Shown: positions 25,333 through 34,615, numbered from the stretch's first letter. The stretch: DNA of 45,251 nucleotides from Alphaproteobacteria bacterium (GCA_947474645.1 CANJJD010000020.1:1-45251), one strand, 5' to 3'. The notes: generated from the letters alone by a model not told the origin. A program made the numbers and translations.

Positions 25333-27351
25333 TCAGATCGTGATCTGGGTGCCCAGTTCGACCACCCGGTTGGGCGGCAGGTGATAGAAGCGGGCGGGTG
25401 ACAGCGCCGCACCCGCCATGGCGCGATAGAGCGCGTTGCGCAAAACGCCCAGCTCGGATTTCTCCGCCGGCACCAATGTCTCGCGCCCGATAAAGAAGGT
25501 CGCGGTGTCAACGTCCAGCGCCAGGCCGAAGCGGCGGGCTTCCTGCAGCGCCCGTGGCACGTCCGGCATCTCGAAGAAGCCGTGATGAATGCGCACGGTG
25601 TAGAAGCCCTTGCCCAGCTTCTCCACGTCCAGCCGCTTGGCGGGCGCCACCAGCGGCGTGTCGTCGACCACCACATTCACGATCACCACGCGTTCGTGCA
25701 GCACCTTGTTGTGCTTGAGGTTGTGCAGCAGCGCGCCGGGCACGATGTCATTGCGCGACGACAGGAATACGCCCAGCCCCGCCACACGGGTGGTGCTCTT
25801 GTCGGCGCGCTCCAGGAACAGCGACAAAGGCAGGGATTCGGAGCGCACTTTTTCCAGGTGCACGCGGCGGCCGCGCCGCCAGGTGTCCATGCCGACAAAT
25901 ACGGCGAAGGCGATGAAAAGCGGCAGCCAGCCGCCTTCGGGAATCTTCAGGCTGTTGGAGATGAAGAAGATGACATCGCTGATGCCCATGGCGCCGAACA
26001 GGCAGAAGGTGAAGATCAGCGGCCAGCGCCATTGCTTGCCCGCCACGATGCCGGCGTTGAAGGTGTCGATCACCATGACGCCCGTCACCGCGATGCCATA
26101 GGCGGCGGTCAGCGCGTCCGAGCTCTTGAAGATCAGCACGATCAGCACCACGCCCACCGCCAACAGGATGTTCATGCGCGGCACATAGATCTGGCCATAG
26201 TCCGTGGCGCTGGTGTGGCGGATTTCCATGCGCGGCAACAGGCCCAGTTGCACCGCCTGCTGGGTCATGGAGAAGACCCCGGTGATCACCGCCTGGCTGG
26301 CGATGATGGCGGCCAAGGTCGCTAGGATCACCATTGGAATGTGCGCCCAGTGGGGAATGACGGAGAAGAAAGCGATGTTGGCCTCTTCTGGATGGCGCAG
26401 CAGCGCGGCGCCCTGGCCGAAATAGTTCATCAGCAGCGCGGGCAGCGCCACGAACAGCCAGGCATACTGGATGGGCTTGCGTCCGAAATGGCCCATGTCG
26501 GCATACAGCGCTTCGCAGCCGGTCACCGCCAGCACCACGGCGCCGAGGCTTACGAACGCCACCCAGGGCGCTTCCAGGAACATCACCAGCGCGTACCAGG
26601 GATTGAGCGCCTCCAGGATGCTGGGGGTCCGCAGCAGGGAGGCCAGGCCGAACCCGGCCAGCGCGACAAACCACAGCACCATGATGGGCCCGAACAGCTT
26701 GCCCAGCTTGTGGGTGCCGCGGCTCTGGATCAGGAACAGGACCACCAGGATGGCAAGCGACAGCGGCACCACCAGGTGCGAAAATGTGTTGCTCTCCACC
26801 TTTAGGCCTTCGACCGCCGCCATCACGGTGATGGCCGGGGTCAGCATGCCGTCGCCGAAGAACAGCGCCAGGCCGACAATGGCGCCGATGCCGATCGTGC
26901 CCTTGATCCGCCGCGTCATGCGGGGCGAGCGGTGCGCCAGCGCGGCCAGCGCCAGGGTGCCGCCTTCGCCGTTATTGTCGGCGCGCATGATGATCAGGAC
27001 ATACTTGACCGTCACCACCAGGATCAGCGCCCAGAAGATCATGGAGAGCGAGCCCATCACCGCGACGTGATTGGGCAGGCCGCCTTCGGTGGCCAGCACG
27101 GTGGCGCGCAGGGCGTAAAGCGGCGAGGTGCCGATATCGCCAAAGACGACCCCCATGGCTCCCAACATGAGCCCGCCCATGCTGCGGCGGTCATTGGCGG
27201 AAGATTTGTGGTCGCCGTTCGTTTCCGGCAGATCGGCCAGGGGGTCGCCGACATGTTTTTCCACCAGCGGCTCGGCCGCCAACGGAGTCTGTCCAGGCTC
27301 GGGCTGGTGTGCGGTCACAGGCGGTGCGGATATGGCATCAAGGACGGGCAA
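25333..27351 (-). CDS. kup: Kup-type low-affinity potassium:proton symporter
   Basis: A 672-residue inner-membrane transporter of the KUP/HAK family. The signature GAMGVVFGDIGTSPLYALR is at about residue 63. Some 12 membrane segments follow, including LALFFGDGMLTPAITVMAAVEGLK and a GTHKLGKLFGPIMV loop, and the last 150 residues are the soluble C-terminal domain. The long frame starts with TTG at 27351, two codons after a stop, and gives about 55 hydrophilic residues before the first conserved block. ATG near 27183 (MGGLMLGAMG) is a possible shorter start; neither has a good ribosome site. The 118-base leader holds no recognised riboswitch. It lies downstream of the CHAP lipoprotein gene on the same strand. 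Confidence 0.92.
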   Translation of the reverse strand: MPVLDAISAPPVTAHQPEPGQTPLAAEPLVEKHVGDPLADLPETNGDHKSSANDRRSMGGLMLGAMGVVFGDIGTSPLYALRATVLATEGGLPNHVAVMGSLSMIFWALILVVTVKYVLIIMRADNNGEGGTLALAALAHRSPRMTRRIKGTIGIGAIVGLALFFGDGMLTPAITVMAAVEGLKVESNTFSHLVVPLSLAILVVLFLIQSRGTHKLGKLFGPIMVLWFVALAGFGLASLLRTPSILEALNPWYALVMFLEAPWVAFVSLGAVVLAVTGCEALYADMGHFGRKPIQYAWLFVALPALLMNYFGQGAALLRHPEEANIAFFSVIPHWAHIPMVILATLAAIIASQAVITGVFSMTQQAVQLGLLPRMEIRHTSATDYGQIYVPRMNILLAVGVVLIVLIFKSSDALTAAYGIAVTGVMVIDTFNAGIVAGKQWRWPLIFTFCLFGAMGISDVIFFISNSLKIPEGGWLPLFIAFAVFVGMDTWRRGRRVHLEKVRSESLPLSLFLERADKSTTRVAGLGVFLSSRNDIVPGALLHNLKHNKVLHERVVIVNVVVDDTPLVAPAKRLDVEKLGKGFYTVRIHHGFFEMPDVPRALQEARRFGLALDVDTATFFIGRETLVPAEKSELGVLRNALYRAMAGAALSPARFYHLPPNRVVELGTQITI

Positions 27352-27469
27352 ACCCTAAGGTTGCGTACCCCTCAGGTCCGCAAGGGGCGGGACCATAGGC
27401 CCGTACCCGATTCGCTCCCAGTGGGGAGAGGCAGAATAGCGCAGCGGCAGGGGTAAGTCGCGGGTTTGG

Positions 27470-28069
27470 CTAGTTTATTTCGCCCACCAGGGCGGTGGCG
27501 CCCATGTTCGCGCCGGCGCTATCGGCCACCAGGTCGGACGGCCCGCCTTTGCCGATGAAGCCCTGCACCGGAAAGAGCTTCACGCCCCAGCCGCCGGTCT
27601 TGAGGTTGTAGACCCGCACCAGGGACCAGTCATTGTCGCTCGAGACATCCTCGACCGGATTGTTGACGTAGATGGAGCCGTCATTCAGCCAGTTGGCATG
27701 ATCGATGCGGATTTCGCGCGCGTTGATCACCTTGCGCACCACCGCGACATGGCCGTGGTCGGAGCCGGCATAATCATGCAGCACCATCACCGCGCCGGGC
27801 TCGGGCAGTTGCCCGCGCACATATTTTCCGGAGGCCTTGTCCCACCAGGTATAGGCGTCGCCAAAGATCTTGATGCCGGAATGTTCGCGCGCATAGGGGA
27901 CGCATTGCACCGGCTTATTGCCGTTATTCTCGACCCGCGCATGGCCGCTCATGCGCGGCATCGGCGTTTGGGAATAGTCCATCACATCGTGGCCGGCGCA
28001 GCCTTCCAGCGCCAATGCCAGGAACGCGATCGCCGCGAATTTTGCAGGTATGCCCATAACCCAATTCAT
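27470..28069 (-). CDS. CHAP-domain lipoprotein, predicted peptidoglycan hydrolase
   Basis: A 199-residue protein with a lipoprotein signal ending LALEGC (lipobox cysteine at about residue 24). The mature part has a CHAP amidase/endopeptidase domain: the catalytic cysteine in QCVPYAREHSGI (about residue 50) and the histidine in SDHGHVAVVRKV (about residue 101), followed by DHANW. Such enzymes cut peptide bonds in peptidoglycan. ATG 28069 and ATG 28057 are both possible; neither has a strong ribosome site. A perfect CtrA box lies 91-106 bases upstream of the start, which suggests cell-cycle control. The gene is between a glycosyltransferase and kup on the same strand, with more than 100 bases on each side. 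Confidence 0.82.
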   Translation of the reverse strand: MNWVMGIPAKFAAIAFLALALEGCAGHDVMDYSQTPMPRMSGHARVENNGNKPVQCVPYAREHSGIKIFGDAYTWWDKASGKYVRGQLPEPGAVMVLHDYAGSDHGHVAVVRKVINAREIRIDHANWLNDGSIYVNNPVEDVSSDNDWSLVRVYNLKTGGWGVKLFPVQGFIGKGGPSDLVADSAGANMGATALVGEIN

Positions 28070-28159
28070 CTTGACCAGCCGTAAGGATAGGCGATCACCT
28101 GCCAAGGCAGCGTTAGCCCAAAGGCTTGAATTTGAGATATTAGAATGCGCGCGATCTTA

Positions 28160-28175
28160 TTAACCGCGCGTTAAC
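28160..28175. promoter_or_regulatory. CtrA binding box upstream of the CHAP lipoprotein
   Basis: TTAA (28160-28163), seven bases, TTAAC (28171-28175) matches the CtrA consensus TTAA-N7-TTAAC exactly and is nearly palindromic. It stands in the 134-base gap before the CHAP gene (start 28069, minus strand) and after the end of the glycosyltransferase gene, so the CHAP gene is its only close target. Confidence 0.65.
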
Positions 28176-28203
28176 CGCCAAACGGAACCAGGCCGCTCGC
28201 GGC

Positions 28204-29640
28204 TTATTCGCCCGGGGTGATCTGCTGGCGCACGGCGCGCGGGGCGATGGCGCCCATGGCGCCGATGGAAACCAGGCCCGACACCGCGAAGAAGAAGAAC
28301 AGCGCGCTCCAGTTGGCCTCGGCGAAGGCGACGACGGGAAGCACCACGCCCACCACCAGTTCGGGGCCGCCGCGCCAGCCGCCCTTCTGGATCTCGCCCA
28401 CCCGGGTGGTGCGGTTGAAATCCATGTGGCTGGAGAAGAAGGCGTCGAAGGTGGCGCGGGTGTTGGACAGGATCAGGCCGGAGGGGAAGATCACCGCCAG
28501 CAGCAGCGAACGCACCAGCTTGTCTTCATGCTGGCCCAGCATTCTCTGGCCCAGCCACAGATAGCCGATGGACGAGGCCAGCCCCAGGAAGGTCACAACC
28601 CAGCCCAGTTGCACCACGCCGGAATAATAAATCACGCCCATGGTGGTCAGGGTGATGGAAATGGCGGCGGACGAGAAAGCCAGCATATAGAAGGCGAACT
28701 GGCACATCTGAAGGGTCATGGCCGCTTTCTTCCAGACCGGCATGGAAGACGACCAGACTTGCGGGAACAGCTTGCGCGCGGTCTGGGCGTGGCCCTTGGT
28801 CCAACGGGCTTGCTGTGCGCGCCAGGCGGCGGCGGTCTGCGGCAGCTCGCCCGGCACCACCAGGTCCGACACCATGGCGCCGCGCCAGCCCTGCATCATG
28901 CAGCGCATGGAAAGGTCCAGGTCTTCGGTCAATGTATCGCCGGTCCAGCCGCCGCCCTGTTCGATGGCGATGCGGTTCCATACGCCCGCGCTACCATTAA
29001 AGCTCATCGGCAGGCCGGCGCGGAAGCGCGCTTCCTGTTCCACCGCGAAATGGGAATCCAGCAGAAGACCCTGCACCCGCGTCAGCCAGTTGGCGCGGCG
29101 ATTGGCATGACCCCAGCGCGACTGCACGAAAGCCAGCCCGCTATCGGCCAGCAGCACCGGCACGGTGCGGCGCAGGAAATCGGCCGGCGGCACAAAGTCG
29201 GCATCGAACATGGCCACGAAAGGCGCGTCGGAATGGGAAAGTCCGAAAGCAAGATTGCCCGCCTTGAAGCCCGTGCGGCTGCCGCGCCGCAGGATGTGGA
29301 AATCCACGTCGGCCGGAATCACGGCGCGCACGGCGGCGGACAAGGCGTCATGGGCGTGCGCATCGCCATCGTCCAGCAATTGGATGGTCAGCCGGTCGCG
29401 CGGCCAGTCCATCGCGGCGGCAGCGGCGGCGACACGCACCGCCAGGTGGCCTTCATTGCAGACCGGAAGCTGCACCAGCACATGCGGCAGCTCGCCATCA
29501 TCCAGTTCGGCGCGCGCAAGGCGTGGGCTTTTGCGGAAACACCGCACCCAGGCCAGGGCCGCCAGTTGAATCGAAAGGGTGCAGACGCAGACCAGAACGA
29601 TGCAGAGGGCAAATTGAAGGAATTGGGAAAGACCGTGCAT
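28204..29640 (-). CDS. Membrane glycosyltransferase family 2 (processive, glucomannan-synthase-like)
   Basis: A 478-residue enzyme with one N-terminal membrane helix (about residues 8-32) and several at the C-terminus (from about residue 310). The catalytic GT-A domain has all the family marks: LPVCNEG, LLDDGD, FDADFVPP for the nucleotide sugar and metal, TEDLDLSMR with the catalytic acid, and QQARWTKG (Q-x-x-R-W) for acceptor binding. This combination is seen in processive synthases such as bacterial cellulose or mannan synthase-like proteins. No PilZ domain or partner genes are present. The sugar and product cannot be inferred. The start ATG 29640 agrees with the first helix. Confidence 0.85.
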   Translation of the reverse strand: MHGLSQFLQFALCIVLVCVCTLSIQLAALAWVRCFRKSPRLARAELDDGELPHVLVQLPVCNEGHLAVRVAAAAAAMDWPRDRLTIQLLDDGDAHAHDALSAAVRAVIPADVDFHILRRGSRTGFKAGNLAFGLSHSDAPFVAMFDADFVPPADFLRRTVPVLLADSGLAFVQSRWGHANRRANWLTRVQGLLLDSHFAVEQEARFRAGLPMSFNGSAGVWNRIAIEQGGGWTGDTLTEDLDLSMRCMMQGWRGAMVSDLVVPGELPQTAAAWRAQQARWTKGHAQTARKLFPQVWSSSMPVWKKAAMTLQMCQFAFYMLAFSSAAISITLTTMGVIYYSGVVQLGWVVTFLGLASSIGYLWLGQRMLGQHEDKLVRSLLLAVIFPSGLILSNTRATFDAFFSSHMDFNRTTRVGEIQKGGWRGGPELVVGVVLPVVAFAEANWSALFFFFAVSGLVSIGAMGAIAPRAVRQQITPGE

Positions 29641-29946
29641 GGCGATCGTTCAGGCCCCCACAAGGCTCGTTTTTTGCGGCCGCCAACCGGCCGTTCGGCC
29701 CGTTTTGGACCTTTTCCCGGCAACACCTCGCCGGACAGGGCGAACTTCCACTGACCGGCGGCCTTTAGCAAGAGGGTGCAGTGCAAAATGACAGGCCTCC
29801 CAAGGGGGAAGCCCCGCAAAATCAAGGTGCTGCAGGGAACCGGGAGGTTAAAAAGGGGGTCAAAAATGCGATCTGGAACTAGGATTTGGCCGTATCGTTC
29901 CCATAATAGATGACAATCCGTGAGGGGCACGGACAGGAGCACTGCC
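29641..29946. other. Divergent intergenic region
   Basis: These 306 bases separate the glycosyltransferase (minus) from the lipoprotein gene (plus). They hold the EcfG promoter at 29875-29899. The purine-rich middle (29760-29870) has no ORF with support, no hairpin with a T-run and no RNA that I recognise. Confidence 0.5.
29875..29899 (+). promoter_or_regulatory. EcfG-type (general stress sigma) promoter of the lipoprotein gene
   Basis: GGAAC at 29875-29879, 16 bases, CGTT at 29896-29899. The match to GGAAC-N16-17-CGTT is exact, and the ATG at 29947 is 47 bases past the -10 element, giving a leader of about 40 bases. Confidence 0.78.
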
Positions 29947-30519
29947 ATGACTCGCTTAAAGCCTCTTTTGCGACCCATTCCCAAGACGCTTGCCTTAACC
30001 CTGCTGGCCGGTCTTTTGGCCGGGTGCATGGCGCCTACGCCCTATGCCCCGCGGCTGGAAGGCGGCCTGACCGGCTATGCCGACCGGGCCCTGACCCAGA
30101 ACCGCTATCGCGTCACCTTCATCGGCAACACGGTGACCCCGCGCGAAACGGTGGAGAGCTATCTGCTGCTGCGCGCCGCCGAGGTGACCCGCGCCGCCGG
30201 CTATACCAACTTCGTGTTCGACACCCGCAACACCCGCGCCAACACCTCGGTGCAGACGGTGCCCTATGGCCCGCCGGATCCGTATTTCGGTGGTTTCGGT
30301 GGATGGGGCCGGCGCGGCGGCTACGGCTATTGGGGCGGCTGGGGCTTTGCCTATGACCCGATGGTCGATGTGGTGGTGCGCACCAACTATGAGGGTTATG
30401 CCGAGATCGTGCTGTTGACGCCCGAGCAGGCGGCCAAGGAGCCGCGCTCGCTCAATGCTGCCGAGGTGATCACGCGCATCGGCCCCGATGCAGCGCCTAA
30501 GCCGCCGAACCGGACCTGA
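29947..30519 (+). CDS. Lipoprotein of the CC0125/CC1285 type, stress-induced by promoter
   Basis: A 190-residue protein with a lipoprotein signal; the lipobox is LLAGC with the cysteine at about residue 27. The mature part has a conserved block (TGYADRALTQNRYRVTFIGN, then ETVESYLLLRAAEVTRAAGYT), a glycine/tryptophan/tyrosine-rich loop at about residues 115-140, and a final beta-rich segment. This matches the small alphaproteobacterial lipoprotein group named after Caulobacter CC0125 and CC1285, whose function is unknown. An EcfG-type promoter at 29875-29899 fits a stress role in the envelope. Its 3' end overlaps the convergent tusA-like gene by 23 bases. Confidence 0.8.
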   Translation: MTRLKPLLRPIPKTLALTLLAGLLAGCMAPTPYAPRLEGGLTGYADRALTQNRYRVTFIGNTVTPRETVESYLLLRAAEVTRAAGYTNFVFDTRNTRANTSVQTVPYGPPDPYFGGFGGWGRRGGYGYWGGWGFAYDPMVDVVVRTNYEGYAEIVLLTPEQAAKEPRSLNAAEVITRIGPDAAPKPPNRT

Positions 30520-30727
30520 GCACAAATTCGCTATAGCCATCGCGCGAGGTCACGCCGTCCACGGCGTGACCTTCGCGGTGGCACATATGCGGAATGTCCA
30601 CCGCGGCCAGGGGATCGTCGGCCAGCACGGTCAGGGCCGCACCGGGCGCGGTTTTCGCCAGCGCCTTGCGGGCCATCAGCGCGGGCAGGGGGCATTTCAA
30701 GCCGCGCAGGTCCAAGGTCTCATTCAT
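30497..30727 (-). CDS. TusA-family sulfur carrier protein
   Basis: A 76-residue protein with the TusA/SirA fold: LDLRGLKCPLPALMARKAL at residues 5-23, where the cysteine before P-L-P carries sulfur as a persulfide, and a second half with DDPLAAVDIPHMCHREGH. TusA-like proteins pass sulfur for tRNA thiolation, molybdenum cofactor or other uses. No desulfurase or Tus partner is adjacent, so the route is open. It overlaps the convergent lipoprotein gene by 23 bases and is divergent from the acyl-CoA synthetase across 57 bases. The ATG at 30727 fits the family start. Confidence 0.85.
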   Translation of the reverse strand: MNETLDLRGLKCPLPALMARKALAKTAPGAALTVLADDPLAAVDIPHMCHREGHAVDGVTSRDGYSEFVLRSGSAA

Positions 30728-30784
30728 GCCGTCATCTTGATTAGAACTGGGGCGCGGCTCAAGCTGCGCCTCGGGAGAAACGCT

Positions 30785-32575
30785 TTGGGCCTTATAAGCG
30801 CGATAAAGCGCGAAGCCATCTATCTGGGCAGCATCGCGCGCACCCTGTGGCTGCTGCGGCGGGTCAAGCCGGGCGCTACCCGCAGTATCGTGGACATCGT
30901 CGAGGGCCAGGCAAAAAAGCGGCCCGACAATGTCGCCATCCTCTATCTCGACCAGGCGATGACCTATGCGCAGCTCGACGCGCGCGCCAACCGCTATGCC
31001 CATTGGGCGCTAGCGCAAGGCATCGGGCGCGGCACGCCGGTGGCGCTTTTGATGGAGAACCGGCCCGATTTCATCTGCGCCTGGCTGGGCATGTTCAAGG
31101 TGGGCGCGCAAGTTGCGCTGATCAACACCAACCTGGTGGGCCCGGCGCTGGCCCATTCCATCAATGTTTCCGGCGCGCGCCATGCCATTGTCGGCGTTGA
31201 GCTGGTGCGCAATTTCCTGGATGCGCCGTTCGACGCCCCGCCCATGCTGTGGGTCGAAGGCGTTGATCCGCTGGATGGCAAGGCGGGCAATCTCAGCAGC
31301 GCGTTAGCGGCGGCATCGGAAGCCTCGCCCGGCAAACAGGCGCGTGCCGGCGTCACCCTGAAAAGCAGGGCCTTTTTCATCTACACCTCCGGCACCACCG
31401 GTCTGCCCAAGGCCGCCAATTTCAGCCATATGCGCATGCTCTTCATGATGTCGGGCTTTGTCGGCGCGCTGCGGCCCAAACCGGGCGACCGCATCTATGA
31501 TCCCCTGCCGCTCTATCATTCCACCGGCGGGGTCTGCGCCGTGGGGCTGGCCTTCTTCTCCGGCGGGGCGCTGATCATCAAGCGCCGCTTCTCGGTGCAT
31601 GAATTCTGGAGCGACATTCATGCCTATGGCGCCACCATGTTCGAATATATCGGCGAATTGTGCCGCTATCTGCTGAATGCGCCGCCGTCGCCGCTGGAGC
31701 GCGGCCACAAGGTCCGCGCCATCACCGGCAACGGCTTGCGTCCCGAGATCTGGCGCCAATTCCAGTCCCGCTTCGCCATTCCGCGCGTCGTGGAGTTCTA
31801 CGGCGCCACCGAAAGCAATGTCTCGATGCTGAATTACGACGGCACGGTGGGCGCGGTCGGCCGGGTGCCCGATTACCTGGAATGGCTGCTGCCATCCCGC
31901 GTGGTGCGCTTTGACGTGGAAAAGGAGATGCCGGTGCGGGGGCCGGACGGGCTGTGCATCGAATGCGAAGCCGACGAAGTGGGCGAGGCGATCGGCGGCA
32001 TGTCCAAGCGGGCGGGGCGCGAGTTCGAGGGCTATACCAACCGCGCCGAAAGCGACAAGAAGATGCTGCATGACGTCTTCAAGAAGGGCGATATGTGGTT
32101 TCGCACCGGCGACCTGATGCGGCGCGACGCGCATGGCTATTTCTATTTCGTGGACCGCATCGGCGACACCTTCCGCTGGAAGGGCGAGAATGTTTCCACC
32201 GGCGAAGTGGGTGAGGCGTTGGCCTCGGCACAAGGCATCCTGGAAGCCAATGTCTATGGCGTTACCGTGCCCGGCATGGATGGCCGCGCCGGCATGGCCT
32301 CGCTGGTGGCCGATGGCCGCTTCCGGCTGGACCAGTTGCCGGAGTGGCTGCAACATCGGCTGGCGCCCTATGCCCGGCCGATTTTCCTGCGCCTGTCGTC
32401 ACGCATCGACGTCACCGGCACCTTCAAGCAGCGCAAAGTGGATCTGGTGCGCGAGGGCTTTGATCCTTCCGCCATCGCCGATCCGCTCTATGTGATGAAC
32501 CCGGACAGCGGCGTTTACGAACGCCTGACCCAGCAAGGCTATGCCGACATCTTGGCAGGCCGGATCAGGTTCTAA
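30785..32575 (+). CDS. Long-chain acyl-CoA synthetase, FATP-like
   Basis: A 596-residue ANL-superfamily enzyme that activates fatty acids as AMP esters and then CoA thioesters. The P-loop IYTSGTTGLPKAANFSH is at about residue 198, the VEFYGATESN motif near 335, TGDLMRRDAHGYFYFVDR near 440 and the hinge RIGDTFRWKGENVSTGEV follows; the C-terminal TGTFKQRKVDLV carries the catalytic lysine region. This pattern fits the very-long-chain/FATP branch rather than classical FadD. The start is TTG at 30785 with GGGAGA six bases ahead, because no ATG is near the family start and the upstream frame runs through tusA. It is monocistronic here. Confidence 0.88.
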   Translation: MGLISAIKREAIYLGSIARTLWLLRRVKPGATRSIVDIVEGQAKKRPDNVAILYLDQAMTYAQLDARANRYAHWALAQGIGRGTPVALLMENRPDFICAWLGMFKVGAQVALINTNLVGPALAHSINVSGARHAIVGVELVRNFLDAPFDAPPMLWVEGVDPLDGKAGNLSSALAAASEASPGKQARAGVTLKSRAFFIYTSGTTGLPKAANFSHMRMLFMMSGFVGALRPKPGDRIYDPLPLYHSTGGVCAVGLAFFSGGALIIKRRFSVHEFWSDIHAYGATMFEYIGELCRYLLNAPPSPLERGHKVRAITGNGLRPEIWRQFQSRFAIPRVVEFYGATESNVSMLNYDGTVGAVGRVPDYLEWLLPSRVVRFDVEKEMPVRGPDGLCIECEADEVGEAIGGMSKRAGREFEGYTNRAESDKKMLHDVFKKGDMWFRTGDLMRRDAHGYFYFVDRIGDTFRWKGENVSTGEVGEALASAQGILEANVYGVTVPGMDGRAGMASLVADGRFRLDQLPEWLQHRLAPYARPIFLRLSSRIDVTGTFKQRKVDLVREGFDPSAIADPLYVMNPDSGVYERLTQQGYADILAGRIRF

Positions 32576-32623
32576 GCCCGGAGCATCGGGCAGGCGAGCG
32601 CAGCGAGCCGTCGCCGTGCGACC

Positions 32624-33217
32624 CTAAATAAAGTCCTTGGCCAGCGCGGTGCGCGCTTCGGCGGTCAGCACCGCCATATGGCCGTAATGGGGATGCGCCA
32701 CCCCCAGCACCACCCGCTCCGTGCCGTTCTTGAAATGCGCGATCTGGGTGGCGGTCAGCTTGAAGCGCAGCCAGTGCACCGATGAGGTCTTGCCGTCCGG
32801 CGTGGTGCGGTCGTCATATTCGGTGGGCGTGGCGCGGATCACGTCGCCGCCGATTTCCAGGAACACGGTTTCCTCGATCCCGCCCAGGGTCAGCAGCACG
32901 GCATTGCGGCGCTTCTCGTCCTCAATCTCCAGCATCAGGGTGGCGATCAATTCGTCGCCTTGCGGGATCAGGGGATTGTAAGCGGCCAGCTCGCCGGGGA
33001 TCTGTTCGGCGCCGCCTTTTTCGATGCGCAGCATTTCCTGCACCTGCAGCCACAGGGTGGCGTAATTCTCGAAATAAAACGTGGCGAAGGGCCCCACCTC
33101 GATGCGGCGCAGCTTCTTCATGGGGATCAGGTTGGCCTTCAGCGACTTGCGCTGCTGGTCATATTCCGCCGGCGCCAGGATATCGGCCTGTGTGATCTTG
33201 CGTTCGGTCTCAGACAT
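32624..33217 (-). CDS. DUF3501 family protein
   Basis: A 197-residue soluble protein matching DUF3501, with the conserved block [28 protein letters not shown] at about residues 30-57 region and VHWLRFKLT near residue 147. No catalytic motif is known. It is the third gene of the widespread trio rubrerythrin / Fe-S CCG protein / DUF3501. Its start overlaps the end of the Fe-S gene by eight bases, so the two are translationally coupled. The likely role is in oxidative or iron stress with its partners, but no activity has been assigned to my knowledge. Confidence 0.88.
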   Translation of the reverse strand: MSETERKITQADILAPAEYDQQRKSLKANLIPMKKLRRIEVGPFATFYFENYATLWLQVQEMLRIEKGGAEQIPGELAAYNPLIPQGDELIATLMLEIEDEKRRNAVLLTLGGIEETVFLEIGGDVIRATPTEYDDRTTPDGKTSSVHWLRFKLTATQIAHFKNGTERVVLGVAHPHYGHMAVLTAEARTALAKDFI

Positions 33218-34547
33218 CTTTTTTCAACCCAAAAGCCCGCGCCATGATCTGGATGGGATGTTCAGGTTCGCGCGCCGGCGTGTCGGTGTGCGCCACGATA
33301 TGCACCGCGGCCAGCGGGCAGTCCGATACAATGTGGCCGCGTGCCTTGGCGTTCACCGCCTTGAACACCGGCTTGCCCACCTTCACGCCCACATCATGGG
33401 TCGGCTTGACCACGCCGAACGTGCCGCCATGGCCGGAGCAGCGCTCCACCACATCCACCGGCGTATCGGGAATCATCTTCAGCATCTCCGCCGCCTTGGG
33501 GCCCATATTCTGGGCGCGGGCATGACAGGCCAGGTGCACCGTGACGCCTTCGGGCAACGCCGTCATGCCGGCGGGCAATCCTTCGGTCTTGGCGACGTCC
33601 ACCACATACTGGTCAATGTCGAAAGTGTTTTGCTGCACCCGCTTCACGTCAGGATTGTCGGGACAGATCAGTGCCCATTCGAATTTCAGCATCAGCCCGC
33701 ACGAGGCGGTGAGGGCGACGATGTCATAGCCCTGGTCGATCAGCTTGCAGAGCTCCTTGGAAACCTTGGCGGCGCTGTCGGCGACGCGCCCCAGCTCGGC
33801 CTGTTCCAGGAACGGCATGCCGCAACAGCCGGGATAGGCGACCTTGGTTTCGACGCCGATGTGATTGAGCACGGCGCGGGCATCCATGCCGGTCTCGGGC
33901 TTGTTATAATTGACAAAGCAGGTGGCATAGAGCGCCGCCTTGCGTTTGCCGAAGGCCGGCGCGGCGCTGTTGATGGTGCCGGCTTCGTGCTTGGCCTGGC
34001 TGACGAAAGTGCGGCCGTGGAATTTGGGCAGGGTGGCCTTGTCGTCAATGCCCGTCACCGCTTCCATCACCGGCCGCGTCAGCTTGTTGTCCTTGTCCGA
34101 CGCCCAGTTGACCAGGGGCGCCAGCGGCCGCGCCAGCGCACCGTTGCGATCCATCTCGGCCAGTTGGCGCTGCACGAAATCCTTGTTGCCTTTCTTGGCC
34201 TCGACAAAGCGGTGGCGCAGCATCAGGTGCGGGAAATCCAGCATGAAGGGATGCGGCGGCACATAGGGACACTTGGTCATGAAGCACATGTCGCAAAGCG
34301 TGCAGGCTTCCACGACAGGCTTGAATTCCTCGGATTTCAGATGCTCGACATCTTCCGTGGGGCTGTTGTCGATCAGGTCGAACAGGCGCGGAAAGGAATC
34401 GCACAGGTTGAAGCAGCGGCGGCAGCCATGGCAGATGTCAAAAACGCGGCGCATCTCCGCATCGAGCTTGGCCTCATCGGCAAAGTCCGGATCCTGCCAC
34501 TTGATGATTTCGCGGGTGGGAGCACCCAGGCTGCCTTCGCCGGTCAT
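33210..34547 (-). CDS. Fe-S oxidoreductase with two [4Fe-4S] sites and CCG domains (rubrerythrin-associated)
   Basis: A 445-residue protein related to heterodisulfide reductase subunit D and glycerol-3-phosphate dehydrogenase subunit C. The N-terminal part has two C-x2-C-x2-C-x3-C clusters: [11 protein letters not shown] (about residue 39) and [13 protein letters not shown] (about residue 82). Two cysteine-rich CCG-type domains follow, seen in [10 protein letters not shown] … YPGCCGMP and HLACHARAQ … [11 protein letters not shown]. It probably moves electrons between a carrier and the neighbouring rubrerythrin, reducing peroxide; that is inferred from gene order. It overlaps DUF3501 by eight bases. 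A terminator at 34566-34597 separates it from rubrerythrin, so some transcripts must read through or it has its own promoter. Confidence 0.88.
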   Translation of the reverse strand: MTGEGSLGAPTREIIKWQDPDFADEAKLDAEMRRVFDICHGCRRCFNLCDSFPRLFDLIDNSPTEDVEHLKSEEFKPVVEACTLCDMCFMTKCPYVPPHPFMLDFPHLMLRHRFVEAKKGNKDFVQRQLAEMDRNGALARPLAPLVNWASDKDNKLTRPVMEAVTGIDDKATLPKFHGRTFVSQAKHEAGTINSAAPAFGKRKAALYATCFVNYNKPETGMDARAVLNHIGVETKVAYPGCCGMPFLEQAELGRVADSAAKVSKELCKLIDQGYDIVALTASCGLMLKFEWALICPDNPDVKRVQQNTFDIDQYVVDVAKTEGLPAGMTALPEGVTVHLACHARAQNMGPKAAEMLKMIPDTPVDVVERCSGHGGTFGVVKPTHDVGVKVGKPVFKAVNAKARGHIVSDCPLAAVHIVAHTDTPAREPEHPIQIMARAFGLKKDV

Positions 34548-34565
34548 TTGCTCATCTCAGAAAAG

Positions 34566-34597
34566 AATGGCCGCGCAAATTTCTTCGCGCGGCCATT
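34566..34597 (-). terminator. Strong hairpin after the rubrerythrin gene
   Basis: An eleven-pair perfect stem, AATGGCCGCGC (34566-34576) with GCGCGGCCATT (34587-34597), follows the rubrerythrin stop on the minus strand, with CTTTTCT after it. It also has a short T-run on the plus strand. It likely ends or attenuates rubrerythrin transcription before the Fe-S gene. Confidence 0.78.
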
Positions 34598-34615
34598 TTC
34601 AATTAGCGCGAAAAA

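Noticed and set aside
27352-27469. A riboswitch in the kup leader
   Set aside because: I looked for a conserved potassium- or c-di-AMP-linked leader and saw no recognisable core, only GC-rich short palindromes.
28134-28150. TTAGAATGCGCG as a possible Irr site before the CHAP gene
   Set aside because: Only one half-site fits; the TTCTAA arm is missing. Similar half-sites near 21433 and 30736 were rejected for the same reason.
29835-29865. GGAACCGGGAGGTTAAAAAG as another EcfG promoter
   Set aside because: No CGTT lies 16-17 bases after GGAAC; the true match is 30 bases further on.
32580-32620. GGCGAGCGCAGCGAGCC as a terminator after the acyl-CoA synthetase
   Set aside because: The possible stem is only about five pairs with no T-run, so it was not listed.
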